64,000 nucleotides of DNA. It comes from Nocardiopsis sp. FR4 (lineage in GTDB: Bacteria; Actinomycetota; Actinomycetes; Streptosporangiales; Streptosporangiaceae). Below the pieces are notes generated by a model, which was not told the DNA's origin, did no database searches, and saw only the letters and a program-made list of their open reading frames with translations. How positions within the stretch are numbered: position 1 is the first letter of the stretch; the number at the start of each line of letters is the position of its first letter. The DNA lies in contig NZ_VWVV01000004.1 of NCBI RefSeq assembly GCF_009830945.1, positions 62,001 through 126,000 of the forward strand, in the 5' to 3' direction. Positions 1-10,900 of this stretch are shown piece after piece. The translations under genes and the position numbers were made by a program.

Positions 1-302
1 TGGTGGAGGTACCACAGCGCGATGGCGGCGACAGGTAGCACAAGACCGAGGGCGATAAACCCCTCGGGTGAGTTCCCCAGGCTGATGACCAGCGCGAAAC
101 CGGCCACAAGAAGAAGGCCTTTCACCGGAGAGCCCCCGCCAAGGAACCTCTCCAGCGTCACGGGGTTTCTCGGCTCGCCCGTCCCCTGGCGCCCTGCCTG
201 CTCGAACGCCTGGCGCAGACGTCGGGCCTGGTCAGCGCTGACCTCGGGATGCAGGGTGACCCTTCGGGAACCGGTCGCATCGGGGGTGCCGTGTCCGCGC
301 AA
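1..302 (-). CDS. Partial membrane protein, C-terminus beyond left edge
   Basis: An open frame of 100 codons on the minus strand runs off the left edge without a stop. It encodes a hydrophilic N-terminal part rich in Arg, Gln and Glu, then two hydrophobic stretches (around residues 62-75 and 81-97) separated by a short NSPEG turn, which looks like a helical hairpin. There is no ATG in frame. An upstream in-frame TGA near 325 limits the start, and the TTG at 302, preceded by a weak GAGAAAGG, is the only reasonable choice. The upstream stop could instead mean the 5' end is frameshifted. I do not recognise the family. The gene diverges from the DISARM operon. Confidence 0.4.
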   Translation of the reverse strand, partial: MRGHGTPDATGSRRVTLHPEVSADQARRLRQAFEQAGRQGTGEPRNPVTLERFLGGGSPVKGLLLVAGFALVISLGNSPEGFIALGLVLPVAAIALWYLH

Positions 303-493
303 GCGCTTGCCTTTCTCGTCGCCTCTTCTTCAACGGAGAGTCCAAGCCTCGCAGGTGTGAAAACCCGCGTCTCTTTCGGGACCAAAGCCCTGCCTTGGGG
401 GCAATACTCCCGAGTTCCGTAAAGCCGAAGGTCAACACCGCCGTCTTGGTGTACACAGATTCTGGCGGCACTGTGAGCCCAACCCTATCCCCC

Positions 494-522
494 TTGCGTG
501 TGAACCGGGTTAACAATAGAGT
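494..522 (+). promoter_or_regulatory. Candidate promoter of the DISARM operon
   Basis: TTGCGT at 494-499 and TAGAGT at 517-522 are separated by 17 bases, a fair match to housekeeping-sigma -35/-10 elements, about 115 bases before the drmD start. The spacer contains the short inverted repeat AACC-G-GGTT (503-511), a possible operator. The rest of 303-637 shows no coding signal that I can support. Confidence 0.35.
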
Positions 523-637
523 CTCATCCATCGACGCGGCACCCGGACCGGCATAGGTTGGGGTTCCGCATCCCCGCCGCCGCCCGGTCCGCCGAGGACG
601 GCAGGGTCCCCACCCGGCGCGACGCAGGAAGACCGCC

Positions 638-3600
638 ATGCCCAGCAGCACCGCAGAGGGCACGTCCTCTGCCCCCTCCTCGAAACTCTCCCCCGGCGCC
701 CTCGTCGAGGTGCGCGGCCAGAAGTGGGTGGTGAGCGGGGTCGAACCCGGCGACGCCTTCACCCTGGTCACCCTCCAGAGCATCCAGGAGGGCCGCTACG
801 GCGAAACCCTCGACGTGCTCTGGGAGGTCGAGCCCGGGCGCAGACTCCTGCCCAGCGGCTCCCTGCCCGACATCACGGGCATCAGCCCGGACCGCCCCGA
901 ACAGCTCGCCGCCTTCCTGGACGCCGTGCGCTGGTCGGCGGTCACCTCCGCCGACGTGCGCAACCTCCAGGCGCCCTTCCGCTCCGGCGTGGCCATCGAG
1001 GACTACCAGCTCGAACCGGTCTCGCGCGCGCTCGGCGCACCCCGCGTCAACCTCCTGCTCGCCGATGACGTCGGCCTCGGCAAGACCATCGAGGCCGGGC
1101 TGGTCGCCCAGGAACTCCTGCTGCGCAACCGCACCCAGCGCATCATGATCGTGTGCCCGGCGGGTCTGACCCTGAAGTGGAAGGAGGAGATGAAGGAGAA
1201 GTTCGGCCTGGACTTCACCATCGTCGACTCCGAGTGCGCCGCCGCCGTGCGCCGCGAGTACGGCAGCGCCGCCAACCCCTTCAACGTCCACCGGCTCACC
1301 ATCGTCAGCCTGCCCTGGCTGCGCGGCGCCAAGGCCCAGCGCCTGCTGGACGAGGTCCTCCCGGCCGACGGGCCCAGCTACCCGCGCACGTTCGACCTGC
1401 TCATCCTGGACGAGGCCCACCACGTGGCCCCGGCCGCGCCCAAGCAGGTGTACGCGGTCGACTCCCAGCAAACCAAGCTCATGCGCAAGCTGGCCCCGCA
1501 CTTCACCCACCGGCTGTTCCTGTCGGCCACCCCGCACAACGGCTACCAGCAGTCGTTCACCGCGCTGCTGGAGATCCTGGACGACCAGCGCTTCGCCCGG
1601 GGCGTGGAGCCGGACGTCTCGGCGGTCTCCGACACGGTGGTGCGCCGCCTCAAGCGCGAGGTGGAGAACGACGACGGCACCCCCCGCTTCCTGGAGCGCA
1701 TCACCAGGGAACTCCAGGTCACCTATCCCGACAGCGAGCGCGAGATCCACGCCCTGCTGACCCGCTTCGCCGAGCTGCGCCGGACCAAGCTCACCACGAA
1801 GAAGGGCAGGCGGGCCACCGACCTGGTCACCCTGCTGCTCAAGAAGCGCCTGTTCTCCAGCCCGGCCGCCTTCGAGCACACCGTCGGCGTCTACGCCGAG
1901 ACCCTGCGCTCGCGCAGCGGGGACTCCCTCCCCGCGGACGCCGACCTGGACGAGGTGCCAGAGTGGATGGACGACTGGTGGGACGAGACCGCCACCTATG
2001 ACGACGAGGACCTCGCCGAGGCCGAGGACGACGCCCTGGACCGCGCCCGTCCCCTCCAGCCCGACGCCGACGAGACCGAGGAGTCGCTGCTGGAGCGGAT
2101 GCACGCCTGGGCGCTGACGCACGAGGCCCAGCCCGACGCCAAGGCGCGCAAGCTCATCGACCACCTCAGGGCCATCTGCAAGCCCGACCAGCACTGGACC
2201 AACGAGCGCGTGGTGGTCTTCACCGAGTACCGCGACACCCAGTCCTGGCTGCGCTCGCTGCTGGCCCAGGCAGGACTGGGCGGCGAGCAGGTCAAGGAAC
2301 TGCACGGCGGAATGGGTACCGACGAGCGCGAGGCCCTGCGGGTCGCCTTCCAGAAGCACCCGAGCGAGCACCCGCTGCGCATCCTCATCGCCACCGACGC
2401 CGCCAGCGAGGGCATCGACCTCCAGCGGCACTGCCACCGTCTGGTCAACTACGACATCCCCTTCAACCCCAACAAGCTGGAGCAGCGCATCGGCCGGATC
2501 GACCGGTACGGGCAGACCAAGAACCCCGAGGTCTACCACTTCGTCGGCACCGGCTGGGAGAAGGCGGCGGACTCCTACGAGGCCGACCTGGAGTTCCTCT
2601 CCCGCGTGGCCACCAAGGTCGCCCGCATGGAGGAGGACCTGGGCTCGGTCAACGCGGTGATCTCCGACGCCGTGCAGCGCCGGATGCTGGGCCAGAGCGC
2701 CGACTTGGACACCGAGACCGCCAGGGCCGGCGGCAGGGGCCGGGTGCCCTCGGACTCCAACATCCGCGAGCGGGTGCGCCGCCTGCGCCGCAACCTGGAC
2801 GAGACCGTGGAGTCGCTGGCCCTCACCCCGCCCCGGATCAAGCGGGTGGTGGACACCGCCCTGGAGCTGGCGCGCCAGCCGCAACTGCGTCCCCACGTCG
2901 ACCAGAACGAGGAGTACGCGGCCCAGGACCTGTACGAGGTCCCGGCCTTCACCGGGTCGTGGGTCAAGGCGGCCGACGGACTGACGGAGAAGGCCTCCCA
3001 CGGCACCCCGCAGGGCGCCGAGCTGCGCCAACTGCCGGTGACCTTCGACGCCCAGACCGCCAAGGGCCGCGACGACGTGGTGCTCGCCCACCTCAACCAC
3101 CCGCTGGTGGCGCGGTCGGTCGGACTGCTGCGCACGGCGGTCTCCAACGACCGGGTGGGCCTGAACCGGGTGACGGCCGTGGTGAGCGAGGACCCGGAGC
3201 TGGAGGACGTGCTGGTCGGCGCCTACTCGCGGTTCGTGCTGGTGGGCGCGGACGGGCTGCGCCTGCACGAGGAGGTGCTGCACTCGGGCGGGTGGCTGCC
3301 CGAGACGGGCCGGTTCCGCCGCCTGGAGAACCTCACCACCCTGGGCGGCATCCTCAACCGCGCCCTGGCCGACGGCCGACCGCTGTCGGAGGCGGTGTGG
3401 AACCGCATGCGCGACCGCTGGGAGCGGGCTGGCGGACGCGCGGGCCTGGAGCGGGCCATCGACTGGCGCGCCGACACCCGGTTGGAGTCGCTGAAGCGTG
3501 TGCTGGCCGAACGCGAGGAGAACGAGAGCGCCCGGGTGAGGAGCGTGCTGGACCAGTTCGCCACGACCCTGCGCCAGGCCCTGGCCTCTGACGAGGACGA

Positions 3601-3817
3601 AAACGCGCTGTTCAGCGAACGCTCCCTAACCCAGACCAAGGAAGAACGTGAGCAGTACCGGAAGGACCGGATGAAGTGGCAGGAGCGGCTCGCCGCCCTG
3701 GACGGTGAGCGCGAACGCGAACTGGCGGCCATCGCCCAGCGCTACTCGCGCCAGGACCCGCACACCTTCCCCGTCGCCGTCGTCTTCGTCGTTCCCCGCA
3801 AGGAGGCCGTCCGATGA
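638..3817 (+). CDS. drmD: DISARM SNF2-type helicase DrmD (class 1)
   Basis: This 1059-aa protein is the SNF2/superfamily 2 helicase that marks class 1 DISARM, a cytoplasmic anti-phage system pairing DNA methylation with restriction of unmethylated incoming DNA. Visible motifs are a Walker A-like DDVGLGKT near residue 145, the DEAH box LILDEAHH near 257, SATPHN near 296, the helicase C-terminal motif GGMGTDEREA near 560, and motif VI QRIGRIDRYGQ near 617. The C-terminal third is helical and charged, with a coiled-coil-like Arg/Glu-rich stretch before the end. The ATG at 638 has AGGAAG upstream and is the first in frame. Its stop overlaps the drmMI start (ATGA), so the two are probably translationally coupled. 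Confidence 0.9.
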   Translation: MPSSTAEGTSSAPSSKLSPGALVEVRGQKWVVSGVEPGDAFTLVTLQSIQEGRYGETLDVLWEVEPGRRLLPSGSLPDITGISPDRPEQLAAFLDAVRWSAVTSADVRNLQAPFRSGVAIEDYQLEPVSRALGAPRVNLLLADDVGLGKTIEAGLVAQELLLRNRTQRIMIVCPAGLTLKWKEEMKEKFGLDFTIVDSECAAAVRREYGSAANPFNVHRLTIVSLPWLRGAKAQRLLDEVLPADGPSYPRTFDLLILDEAHHVAPAAPKQVYAVDSQQTKLMRKLAPHFTHRLFLSATPHNGYQQSFTALLEILDDQRFARGVEPDVSAVSDTVVRRLKREVENDDGTPRFLERITRELQVTYPDSEREIHALLTRFAELRRTKLTTKKGRRATDLVTLLLKKRLFSSPAAFEHTVGVYAETLRSRSGDSLPADADLDEVPEWMDDWWDETATYDDEDLAEAEDDALDRARPLQPDADETEESLLERMHAWALTHEAQPDAKARKLIDHLRAICKPDQHWTNERVVVFTEYRDTQSWLRSLLAQAGLGGEQVKELHGGMGTDEREALRVAFQKHPSEHPLRILIATDAASEGIDLQRHCHRLVNYDIPFNPNKLEQRIGRIDRYGQTKNPEVYHFVGTGWEKAADSYEADLEFLSRVATKVARMEEDLGSVNAVISDAVQRRMLGQSADLDTETARAGGRGRVPSDSNIRERVRRLRRNLDETVESLALTPPRIKRVVDTALELARQPQLRPHVDQNEEYAAQDLYEVPAFTGSWVKAADGLTEKASHGTPQGAELRQLPVTFDAQTAKGRDDVVLAHLNHPLVARSVGLLRTAVSNDRVGLNRVTAVVSEDPELEDVLVGAYSRFVLVGADGLRLHEEVLHSGGWLPETGRFRRLENLTTLGGILNRALADGRPLSEAVWNRMRDRWERAGGRAGLERAIDWRADTRLESLKRVLAEREENESARVRSVLDQFATTLRQALASDEDENALFSERSLTQTKEEREQYRKDRMKWQERLAALDGERERELAAIAQRYSRQDPHTFPVAVVFVVPRKEAVR

Positions 3818-6800
3818 GCAACCCCCGATCCCGTGGCAGGCGCTCCGCCACCGACGACGCCCGCCAGCAGCACCTGAACTGGCTGGGGCTGGTGGAGGTC
3901 AGCGGCCCCTTCCTGACCCTGCCGGTACTGCGCGAGACCTGGCCGGTCAGGCTCGACCCGCTGGAGCCGGGACAGATGAGGGAGCTGCGCCGGGCCTCCA
4001 CGCTCTGGCGCGACCGGACCGGCAGGGGCTCCAAGGACCCCGAGGCCGGGCGGGACGCCTGGGTGCGGTACGTACTCGGCGACCTGCTGGAGTGGCGCGA
4101 GACCCTGCGCACCGACGGCTTGGAGCCGCTGGCCATGGAGGTGGCCGAACACGACACCGCCGTGGCGCCGTCGTTCGTGCTCACCGACCCCGACGCCGAG
4201 CCGGAGGGCGAGGTCAAGCCCGACACCGTCCGGCTGCTGGGGCTGACCTGCCCCATCGGCCAGTCCCCGGTGCAGCGGATCAAGGGCGAGTCGTGGTCGG
4301 CCACCCCTGCCGACCGGTTGGCGCAGCTGTGCCGCCACCACGGGGTGGAGCTGGGGCTGGCCACCGACGGGCGCTGGTGGGTGCTGGTGTGGGCGCCGCG
4401 GGGCGGGGTCACCACCACCGCGCTCTTCGACGCCTCGCTGTGGACGGACGCCGCCGAACGCGACGTGCTGCACGCCTTCTACTCGCTGCTCAACCGGCGG
4501 CGGTTCTTCTCCGTGCCCGACGAACAGCAGTTGGTCCCGCTGCTGAACAAGAGCATGGGATCGCAGGAGGACGTCACCGAGGCGCTGGGCGTGCAGGTGC
4601 GCCAGGCGGTGGAACTGCTGGTCGCCGCGATCGGCCGGGCCGACACCCGGGCACGTGAGCGCGGCGACCGGGACCTGAGCGATGTGTCCGCGCACGACGT
4701 GTACCGGGGTTCGGTGTCGGTGATGATGCGGGTGGTGTTCCTGCTCTTCGCCGAGGAACGCGGCCTGCTGCCCAGCGACAACGACCTGTACGCCACCTCC
4801 TACTCCGCGGGCGGGTTGCACGCGGAGCTGGAGGCCCTGGCCAGGGAAGGCACCGAGGACGACCTGGAGGGGACCACCACGGCCTGGCACCGGCTGCTGG
4901 CGCTGTTCCACGCGGTCTACCACGGTGTCGACCACCCCCGGTTGAAGATGCACGCGCTGGACGGGTCGCTGTTCAACCCCGAGACGTTCCCGTGGATGCC
5001 GTTGGACATCGACGACCGGACCGTGCTGCACATGCTCAAGGCGGTGCAGTACGTCAAGGTCGGCCGGGGCAAGTCAGCGGAGCTGAGGAAGTTGTCCTTC
5101 CGCGCCCTGGACGTGGAGCAGATCGGTTACGTGTACGAGGGTCTGCTGGCCTTCGACGGGTTCCGCGCCGAGGACCTCGTGGTGGGGCTGGTCGGCAAGG
5201 AGGGACTGGAGGAGGAGGTCCAGCTCCGGGACCTGGAGGCCATGGCCGCCTGGCACACGGACGTGGAGGCGCTGGCGGAGGAGCTGGCCACCACGTACAA
5301 GGACTCCGGCATCGGCACGAAGAAGAAGCTCGCCAAGGCGCTGTCACCGCTGTCCAAGGAGGAGCGGACCGAGGCCGTCAAGAAGCTGCGCGGTGTGCTG
5401 GGCAGGGACGAGGAGTTGGTGGAGCGTCTGCTGCCCTTCTTCCGGATCCTACGCAACGACCTGCGTGGCCTGCCGATGGTGGTGCGGGGCGGGGAGCTGT
5501 ACGTCACCGAGTCATTGCTGCGTAAGAACACGGGGACGCACTACACGCCCAGGTTCCTGGCCGAGGAGGTCGTGGAGGGCGCGCTGGAGCCGCTGGTGTA
5601 CGAGCCGGGGCCGCTCCAGACCGCCGACACGAAGGAGTGGAAGCTCAAGAGCAGCGGCGAGATCCTGGCGCTGAAGGTCGCCGACATCGCGATGGGCTCG
5701 GCGGCGTTCCTGGTGGCGGCGGCGCGTTATCTGGGTGACCGGCTCATCGAGGCGTGGGTGAAGGAAGGGGATCCGCGCGTCGAGGGCTATACGCCGCCGG
5801 AAGACGGTGTCCGAGCCGATGACGACGCGGTGGTGATCGAGGCTCGGCGGCAGGTGATCGAGCATTGCCTGTACGGGGTGGACATTAACCCAATGGCCGT
5901 GGAGATGGCGAAGCTGTCACTGTGGCTGGTGTCAATGGACCCGAAGCGGCCATTCACCTTCTTGGACGACCGGTTGGCGGTCGGAGATTCCCTGCTCGGT
6001 ATTACCTCACTTGAGCAGCTTGAGTACATGCACATGGACCCGAAGCAGGGTCGCAAGCTGCACAAGGATGCGGTCATCGACTACACGGCGGGCGTGCGCG
6101 AGCTCGTCGGCCGGGTCGCTGAGTCGCGCCGGAAGCTGGCCGAGATCGACGGCACCACGCTGGAGGGGTTGAACCGCAAGCGCTCCGTGCTCGGTGAGGC
6201 CGAGTCGGAGACCGGACGGGCACGGATGCTGGCCGATCTGACCGTGGGCGCGACGCTGGCGAACGCGAGCCGCGGTGAGCGCGGGATGAACGCGGGTTCC
6301 CTGGCGGCAGCCGAACTGGCCAGCCGGTTGGACACCGCCGAGGAAGAAGCCCGTATCCAGGCGGAGGAGTGGTTGGACACTGGCCGTCCTCCCAACTCGT
6401 TTGGACGCAAGCCGCTGCACTGGCCCCTAGTCTTCCCCGAGGTCTTCGAGAAGGGGGGTTTTGATGCCGTTATCGGAAACCCCCCTTTCCTCGGTGGAAC
6501 AAAAATAACCGGCAGCATGGGAACAAGTTACCGCGACTACATAACTCAGATCATCGCAAACGGAGAGCGAGCCGGAGGAAGATGCGACCTAGTGGCCTAC
6601 TTTGCCCTCCAAGCCCATAATACAATAAACCAAAACGGCAAACTTGGCCTTATTGCAACAAACACACTTGCACAAACCGACACGTGCGAAGTTGGCCTTG
6701 GCCAGATCACCGACTCAAAATCAGAAATATTCAAAGCAACCAAAAGCGACCCATGGCCCTCCAAGAGCGCAGCCCTAGAGTACTGCACCGTCTGGATAAG

Positions 6801-7908
6801 CAGGTCAGCAGTACACAAAGAAGCAGAGAGGATTCTGGACGGGAAAAACGTATCCGGCATCTCAGCTTCATTGGACGCAAGATCTCGAGCAAGCGGCACT
6901 CCACACCGCCTGGCGAAGCAAGTAATACCAACCAGCCAAGGATCAAAGCTAGACGGGATCGGATTTACACTTCAAGAAGAAGAAGCAAAGGATCTAATCC
7001 AGAGAAACCCAAAAAACTCTAAAGTCCTATTTCCGTATCTGAACGGAAAGGACTTGAATTCGAGTCCCAAAATCCGCGCAAGCAGGTGGGTTATCAACTT
7101 TTTCGACTGGACAGAGGAGGAGGTTAAAAAATTTCCCGAATGCTACTCCTGGGTCACTCGCAATGTAAAAAGCGAGCGCGCCAATCATAGCGAAAATAAT
7201 TCGCGAACATACTGGTGGCGCTACCAGCGAAGCAGAGTTGAACTATACCGATCAATCGCGAAGTTTGACAGAGTCATTGCACTCGCCCTGGTTAGCAGAA
7301 CTGTGATGCCGGTAATGGTTCCAACTGGACAAGTATTTTCACATGCCTTGGGCATATTCGCGATTGATGACACGGCCATGCTGTCGTTGTTGTCAAGCGC
7401 ACCCCACTACTGGTGGGCCAAGTCTCGCGGCTCCTCTATGAAGACAGATCTTCGCTACACTCCCTCGGACGTGTTCGAGACCTTCGCGATGCCCGAACTC
7501 ACCCAGGAACTCCGTGACCTCGGTGACCGTCTAGACACCTACCGCCGCGACGTCATGCTCTCCCGCCAAACCGGGCTCACGAAGACCTACAACCTGGTCT
7601 TCGACCCCAACTGCAACGACTCCGACATCGTCGAACTCCGCGCCATCCACCGCGCCATCGACGAGGCCACCATCCGCGCCTACGGCTGGGAGGAGCGGAT
7701 CGAGGCCGTCGGCGGACTCGACCACGGGTTCCACAAGGTCGGCCGCGAGACCCGCTACACCATCGGCCCGGCCGCGCAGCGCGAGGTTCTCGACAGCCTC
7801 TTGGAGCTGAACCACGAGCGCTACGCCGAAGAGGTCAAGCAAGGTCTGCACGACAAGAAGGGCAAGCGCAAGTCCGCCGCCCAGGAAGGGACGCTGTTCG
7901 ATGTCTGA
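3814..7908 (+). CDS. drmMI: DISARM adenine methylase DrmMI
   Basis: This large class 1 gamma-type N6-adenine methyltransferase (1364 aa) is related to PglX/Eco57I-like enzymes. In DISARM the methylase marks host DNA as self. The SAM-binding motif I region is VADIAMGSAAF around residues 622-632, and the catalytic motif IV NPPF is at about 889-892. The N-terminal 550 residues are helical and lack a clear nuclease motif, consistent with a methylase that needs the other Drm proteins for restriction. The start overlaps the drmD stop by 4 bases, and the end overlaps drmA by 8. Codons after motif IV (about 885-1209) are strikingly A+T-rich compared with the rest of the gene; see the separate entry. 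Length and neighbours make the assignment firm. Confidence 0.9.
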   Translation: MSNPRSRGRRSATDDARQQHLNWLGLVEVSGPFLTLPVLRETWPVRLDPLEPGQMRELRRASTLWRDRTGRGSKDPEAGRDAWVRYVLGDLLEWRETLRTDGLEPLAMEVAEHDTAVAPSFVLTDPDAEPEGEVKPDTVRLLGLTCPIGQSPVQRIKGESWSATPADRLAQLCRHHGVELGLATDGRWWVLVWAPRGGVTTTALFDASLWTDAAERDVLHAFYSLLNRRRFFSVPDEQQLVPLLNKSMGSQEDVTEALGVQVRQAVELLVAAIGRADTRARERGDRDLSDVSAHDVYRGSVSVMMRVVFLLFAEERGLLPSDNDLYATSYSAGGLHAELEALAREGTEDDLEGTTTAWHRLLALFHAVYHGVDHPRLKMHALDGSLFNPETFPWMPLDIDDRTVLHMLKAVQYVKVGRGKSAELRKLSFRALDVEQIGYVYEGLLAFDGFRAEDLVVGLVGKEGLEEEVQLRDLEAMAAWHTDVEALAEELATTYKDSGIGTKKKLAKALSPLSKEERTEAVKKLRGVLGRDEELVERLLPFFRILRNDLRGLPMVVRGGELYVTESLLRKNTGTHYTPRFLAEEVVEGALEPLVYEPGPLQTADTKEWKLKSSGEILALKVADIAMGSAAFLVAAARYLGDRLIEAWVKEGDPRVEGYTPPEDGVRADDDAVVIEARRQVIEHCLYGVDINPMAVEMAKLSLWLVSMDPKRPFTFLDDRLAVGDSLLGITSLEQLEYMHMDPKQGRKLHKDAVIDYTAGVRELVGRVAESRRKLAEIDGTTLEGLNRKRSVLGEAESETGRARMLADLTVGATLANASRGERGMNAGSLAAAELASRLDTAEEEARIQAEEWLDTGRPPNSFGRKPLHWPLVFPEVFEKGGFDAVIGNPPFLGGTKITGSMGTSYRDYITQIIANGERAGGRCDLVAYFALQAHNTINQNGKLGLIATNTLAQTDTCEVGLGQITDSKSEIFKATKSDPWPSKSAALEYCTVWISRSAVHKEAERILDGKNVSGISASLDARSRASGTPHRLAKQVIPTSQGSKLDGIGFTLQEEEAKDLIQRNPKNSKVLFPYLNGKDLNSSPKIRASRWVINFFDWTEEEVKKFPECYSWVTRNVKSERANHSENNSRTYWWRYQRSRVELYRSIAKFDRVIALALVSRTVMPVMVPTGQVFSHALGIFAIDDTAMLSLLSSAPHYWWAKSRGSSMKTDLRYTPSDVFETFAMPELTQELRDLGDRLDTYRRDVMLSRQTGLTKTYNLVFDPNCNDSDIVELRAIHRAIDEATIRAYGWEERIEAVGGLDHGFHKVGRETRYTIGPAAQREVLDSLLELNHERYAEEVKQGLHDKKGKRKSAAQEGTLFDV
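6466..7440 (+). other. Low-G+C target-recognition segment inside drmMI
   Basis: Base composition drops sharply just before the NPPF motif and recovers near 7440. For example, 6601-6660 has 25 G/C of 60, against 44 of 60 at 8101-8160. Codons such as AAA, AAT, ATA, CAA and AGA, rare elsewhere in the window, are common here. The segment corresponds to the region after motif IV where gamma-class methylases carry their target-recognition domain. The reading frame stays open throughout, so this looks like a functional domain of different origin rather than decay. Confidence 0.75.
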
Positions 7909-10900
7909 ATCCGGTGACGCTCTCTTCCCCAACCCCCACGGCGAGCAGACCGAGCTCGACACCTCCACCACCACGGGCAAGGGCTCCGACTCCCCCGCCG
8001 GCAAGAAGCCCACCAAGGCCGAGATCCGCGCCGCCCAGCGCGCCGCCCATGACGCCGAGCTGATCGCCTCGCTCGACCGCCCCCAGGAGTTCGCCGAGGC
8101 CACCTCCTTCCAGGTGCGCGGCGAACTCCAGCGCCTCCTGGAGCGCGACCTCCTCGGCCCCTGGGACGGCCCCGCCGAGGAGCTCCCTCCCCGCTACACC
8201 AGCCCCCGCGAGCGCTACCTCGTCGGTATGCTCGGCCCGCGCCACCAGCCGCCCGCGTCCTCCCGGGACGCCGCCGACCAGCTCTTGGACGACGACGCCG
8301 AGGCGCAGGGCGCCGCCTCCGGCGAGGGCTCCGGCGAGCTGTCGGAGAAGACCACCCCGCAGAACCTGGGCCACATGTGGGCCTCCACCATGGGCCTGTC
8401 CTTCTCCGTGCCCGCCGACACCGACGTCGTCCACGTCCGCGCCGCCTGGGGCCAGTACGGCAAGAAGAGCGTGGAGGAGGACGAGGGCAGGAAGCGCAGC
8501 GCCTGGGTGCGCGAGCCCAAGGAGTACGAGGTGGACGTCCGCCTCGACGGCAAGCCCGACTTCAAGCTCGGGCTGACCGACCCCGATCCCGACTCCCCCT
8601 GCGTGTACCTGGCCGTGGCCGTGCGCGAGGACCGCGACGGGCTCCCCCGCCGCACGGTCGAGCTCACCCTGGTCAACAACCGCGTCCCCGTCCACCCCAA
8701 CGGCGACACCATGTGGCTGTTCCAGGCCCAGCTGTCGGTCACCGCCCTGGACGGGGCCTCCCCCGTCTTCCTCCCCGTGGACGACCCGCTCGACGGCGGC
8801 ACGCCCGTCTCCGACGACCCCGAGGAGCTGCACCTGCGGCTGCTCTACCGCGACCTGCTCAAGTACGCCGACGGCCGCAACACCGCCGTGGACGCCGAGG
8901 TCGCCGAGGGCGCACGCCGCGCCCACCGGCTGACCACCACCTGGCTGCCCTCCCACGACGTTCCCGCCACCACGGCGGCCGTGGGCGAGGGTTCGGCGCT
9001 GGCCTCGGCTGAGCTGTCCATGGACGCCCTGGCCTCCGAGGACACCGGAACCGAGGAGCTGCGCGCGGGTCTGCTGCCGCTGGCCGAGGGCTACTCCGCC
9101 TGGCTGGACGAGCGGGAGGCGGCCATCGCCGACCTGCCCGAGGGGCTGCGCGAGACCGCCGAGACGGCCGTGTTCAGGGCCCGCAGGGCCGCCGAGCGCA
9201 TCCGCGCGGGCATCGACCTGCTCACCGACCCCGGGCGGGCGCGGCACGGTGAGGCTTTGAGGGCGTTCCGGTTCGCCAACCGGGCCATGGCCGACCAGCG
9301 CCGACACAGCGAGATCTCCCGGCTGCGCGAGGACCCCGAGGTCTCCTACGCCCAAGCCCGGGAGGCCGTGAACGCGCGCGGCGCCTCCGCCGCGTCCTGG
9401 CGCCCCTTCCAGCTGGCGTTCGTACTGCTCAACCTGCCCTCGATCACCGACCCGGACCACGAGGAGCGCTCCGCCTCCCCCGAGGCGACCGTGGACCTTT
9501 TGTTCTTCCCCACCGGCGGCGGCAAGACCGAGGCCTACCTGGGGCTGACCGCCTACACCTTCGCCGTCCGGCGCCTCCAGGGCGTGGTGGGCTCGGGCGC
9601 CGACGCCCGCGACGGCGGCGACGGGGTGGCGGTGCTGATGCGCTACACGCTGCGCCTGCTCACCGCCCAGCAGTTCCAGCGGGCCGCCGCGCTGGTGTGC
9701 GCGGCCGAGGTACAGCGCGCCGAGGACCCCGGCACGTGGGGTGAACGCCCCTTCCGGATCGGCCTGTGGGTGGGCGGCGGCGTCTCGCCCAACTGGTTCG
9801 ACGAGGCGGAGAAGCAGATCGCCGAGGCCCGCGAGCGGGGCAGGGGCGAGCGCGCCAACGTGCTCCAGACCCTGTCCTGCCCCTGGTGCGGCACCAAGCT
9901 CCAGGCCCACCGGGACCTGGAGCCCCGCCACGACAGCCAGCGGGTGCTGTTGTTCTGCGCCAACGGCGAGGGGGCCCACGCCTGCCCGTTCTCCCGGCGC
10001 CTGTCCGCCGAGGGCCTGCCGATCCTCACCGTGGACGAGGAGATCTACCGGTACACGCCCAGCCTGCTCATCGCCACCGTGGACAAGCTCGCCCAGCTGC
10101 CCTGGCGGGGGTTCGCCGGGATGCTGTTCGGCCGGGTCTCGCAGTACTGCCCCCGGCACGGGTACCGCCACCCCGACCTGGACGCGAAGACGGGCTGCCG
10201 GAGCAGCCACAACACCAAGGGGCACCTGCCCAAGACGGAGAGCCTGCCGGTGCGGCGGCTGCGCCCGCCGGACCTGATCATCCAGGACGAGCTGCACCTG
10301 ATCTCGGGTGCGCTGGGCACGACCGTGGGACTGTTCGAGGCGGCGGTGGACGAGCTGACCTCGTGGACCACCCCGTCCGGCAGGCGCACCGCGCCCAAGA
10401 TCGTGGCCTCCACCGCCACCACCAAGCGCGCCGCCGAACAGGTGCGCGGGGTGTTCGGGCGGGGCCTGGAGGTGTTCCCGCCGCAGGTGAGCGAGGTGTC
10501 CGACACCTTCTTCTCCAACCAGGTGCCGGTGACGCCGGACAACCCCGGCCGCCGCTACATGGGCGTGTGCGCGCACGGGGTGCGGCTCAAGGCGGCCGAG
10601 ATCCGCCTGGCGGAGATCCTCGCGCTGGCCGGACAGCACCTGTTCGACACCTACGGTCCGCCCGCCGACCCGTACATGACCACGGTCGGCTACTTCAACG
10701 CCACCCGTGAGCTGGCCGGGATGCGGCGGCACATGGACGACGACGTGACGGTGCGCGCCCGCAGGCACGGGCGGGACCGGGGGATGGCCAACCGGCTGAC
10801 CAGGTTCGGGCGGACGTCGATGTTCAACGTCCAGGAGCTGACCTCGCGCATCTCCTCCGCCGACATCAGCGACGTGCTCAGGCGCCTGGAGACGGGGTTC

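Noticed and set aside
524..3283. Long open frame antisense to drmD (919 codons)
   Set aside because: Gln/Val/Gly/His-rich low-complexity translation mirroring the third-position G/C bias of drmD; typical high-G+C shadow frame.
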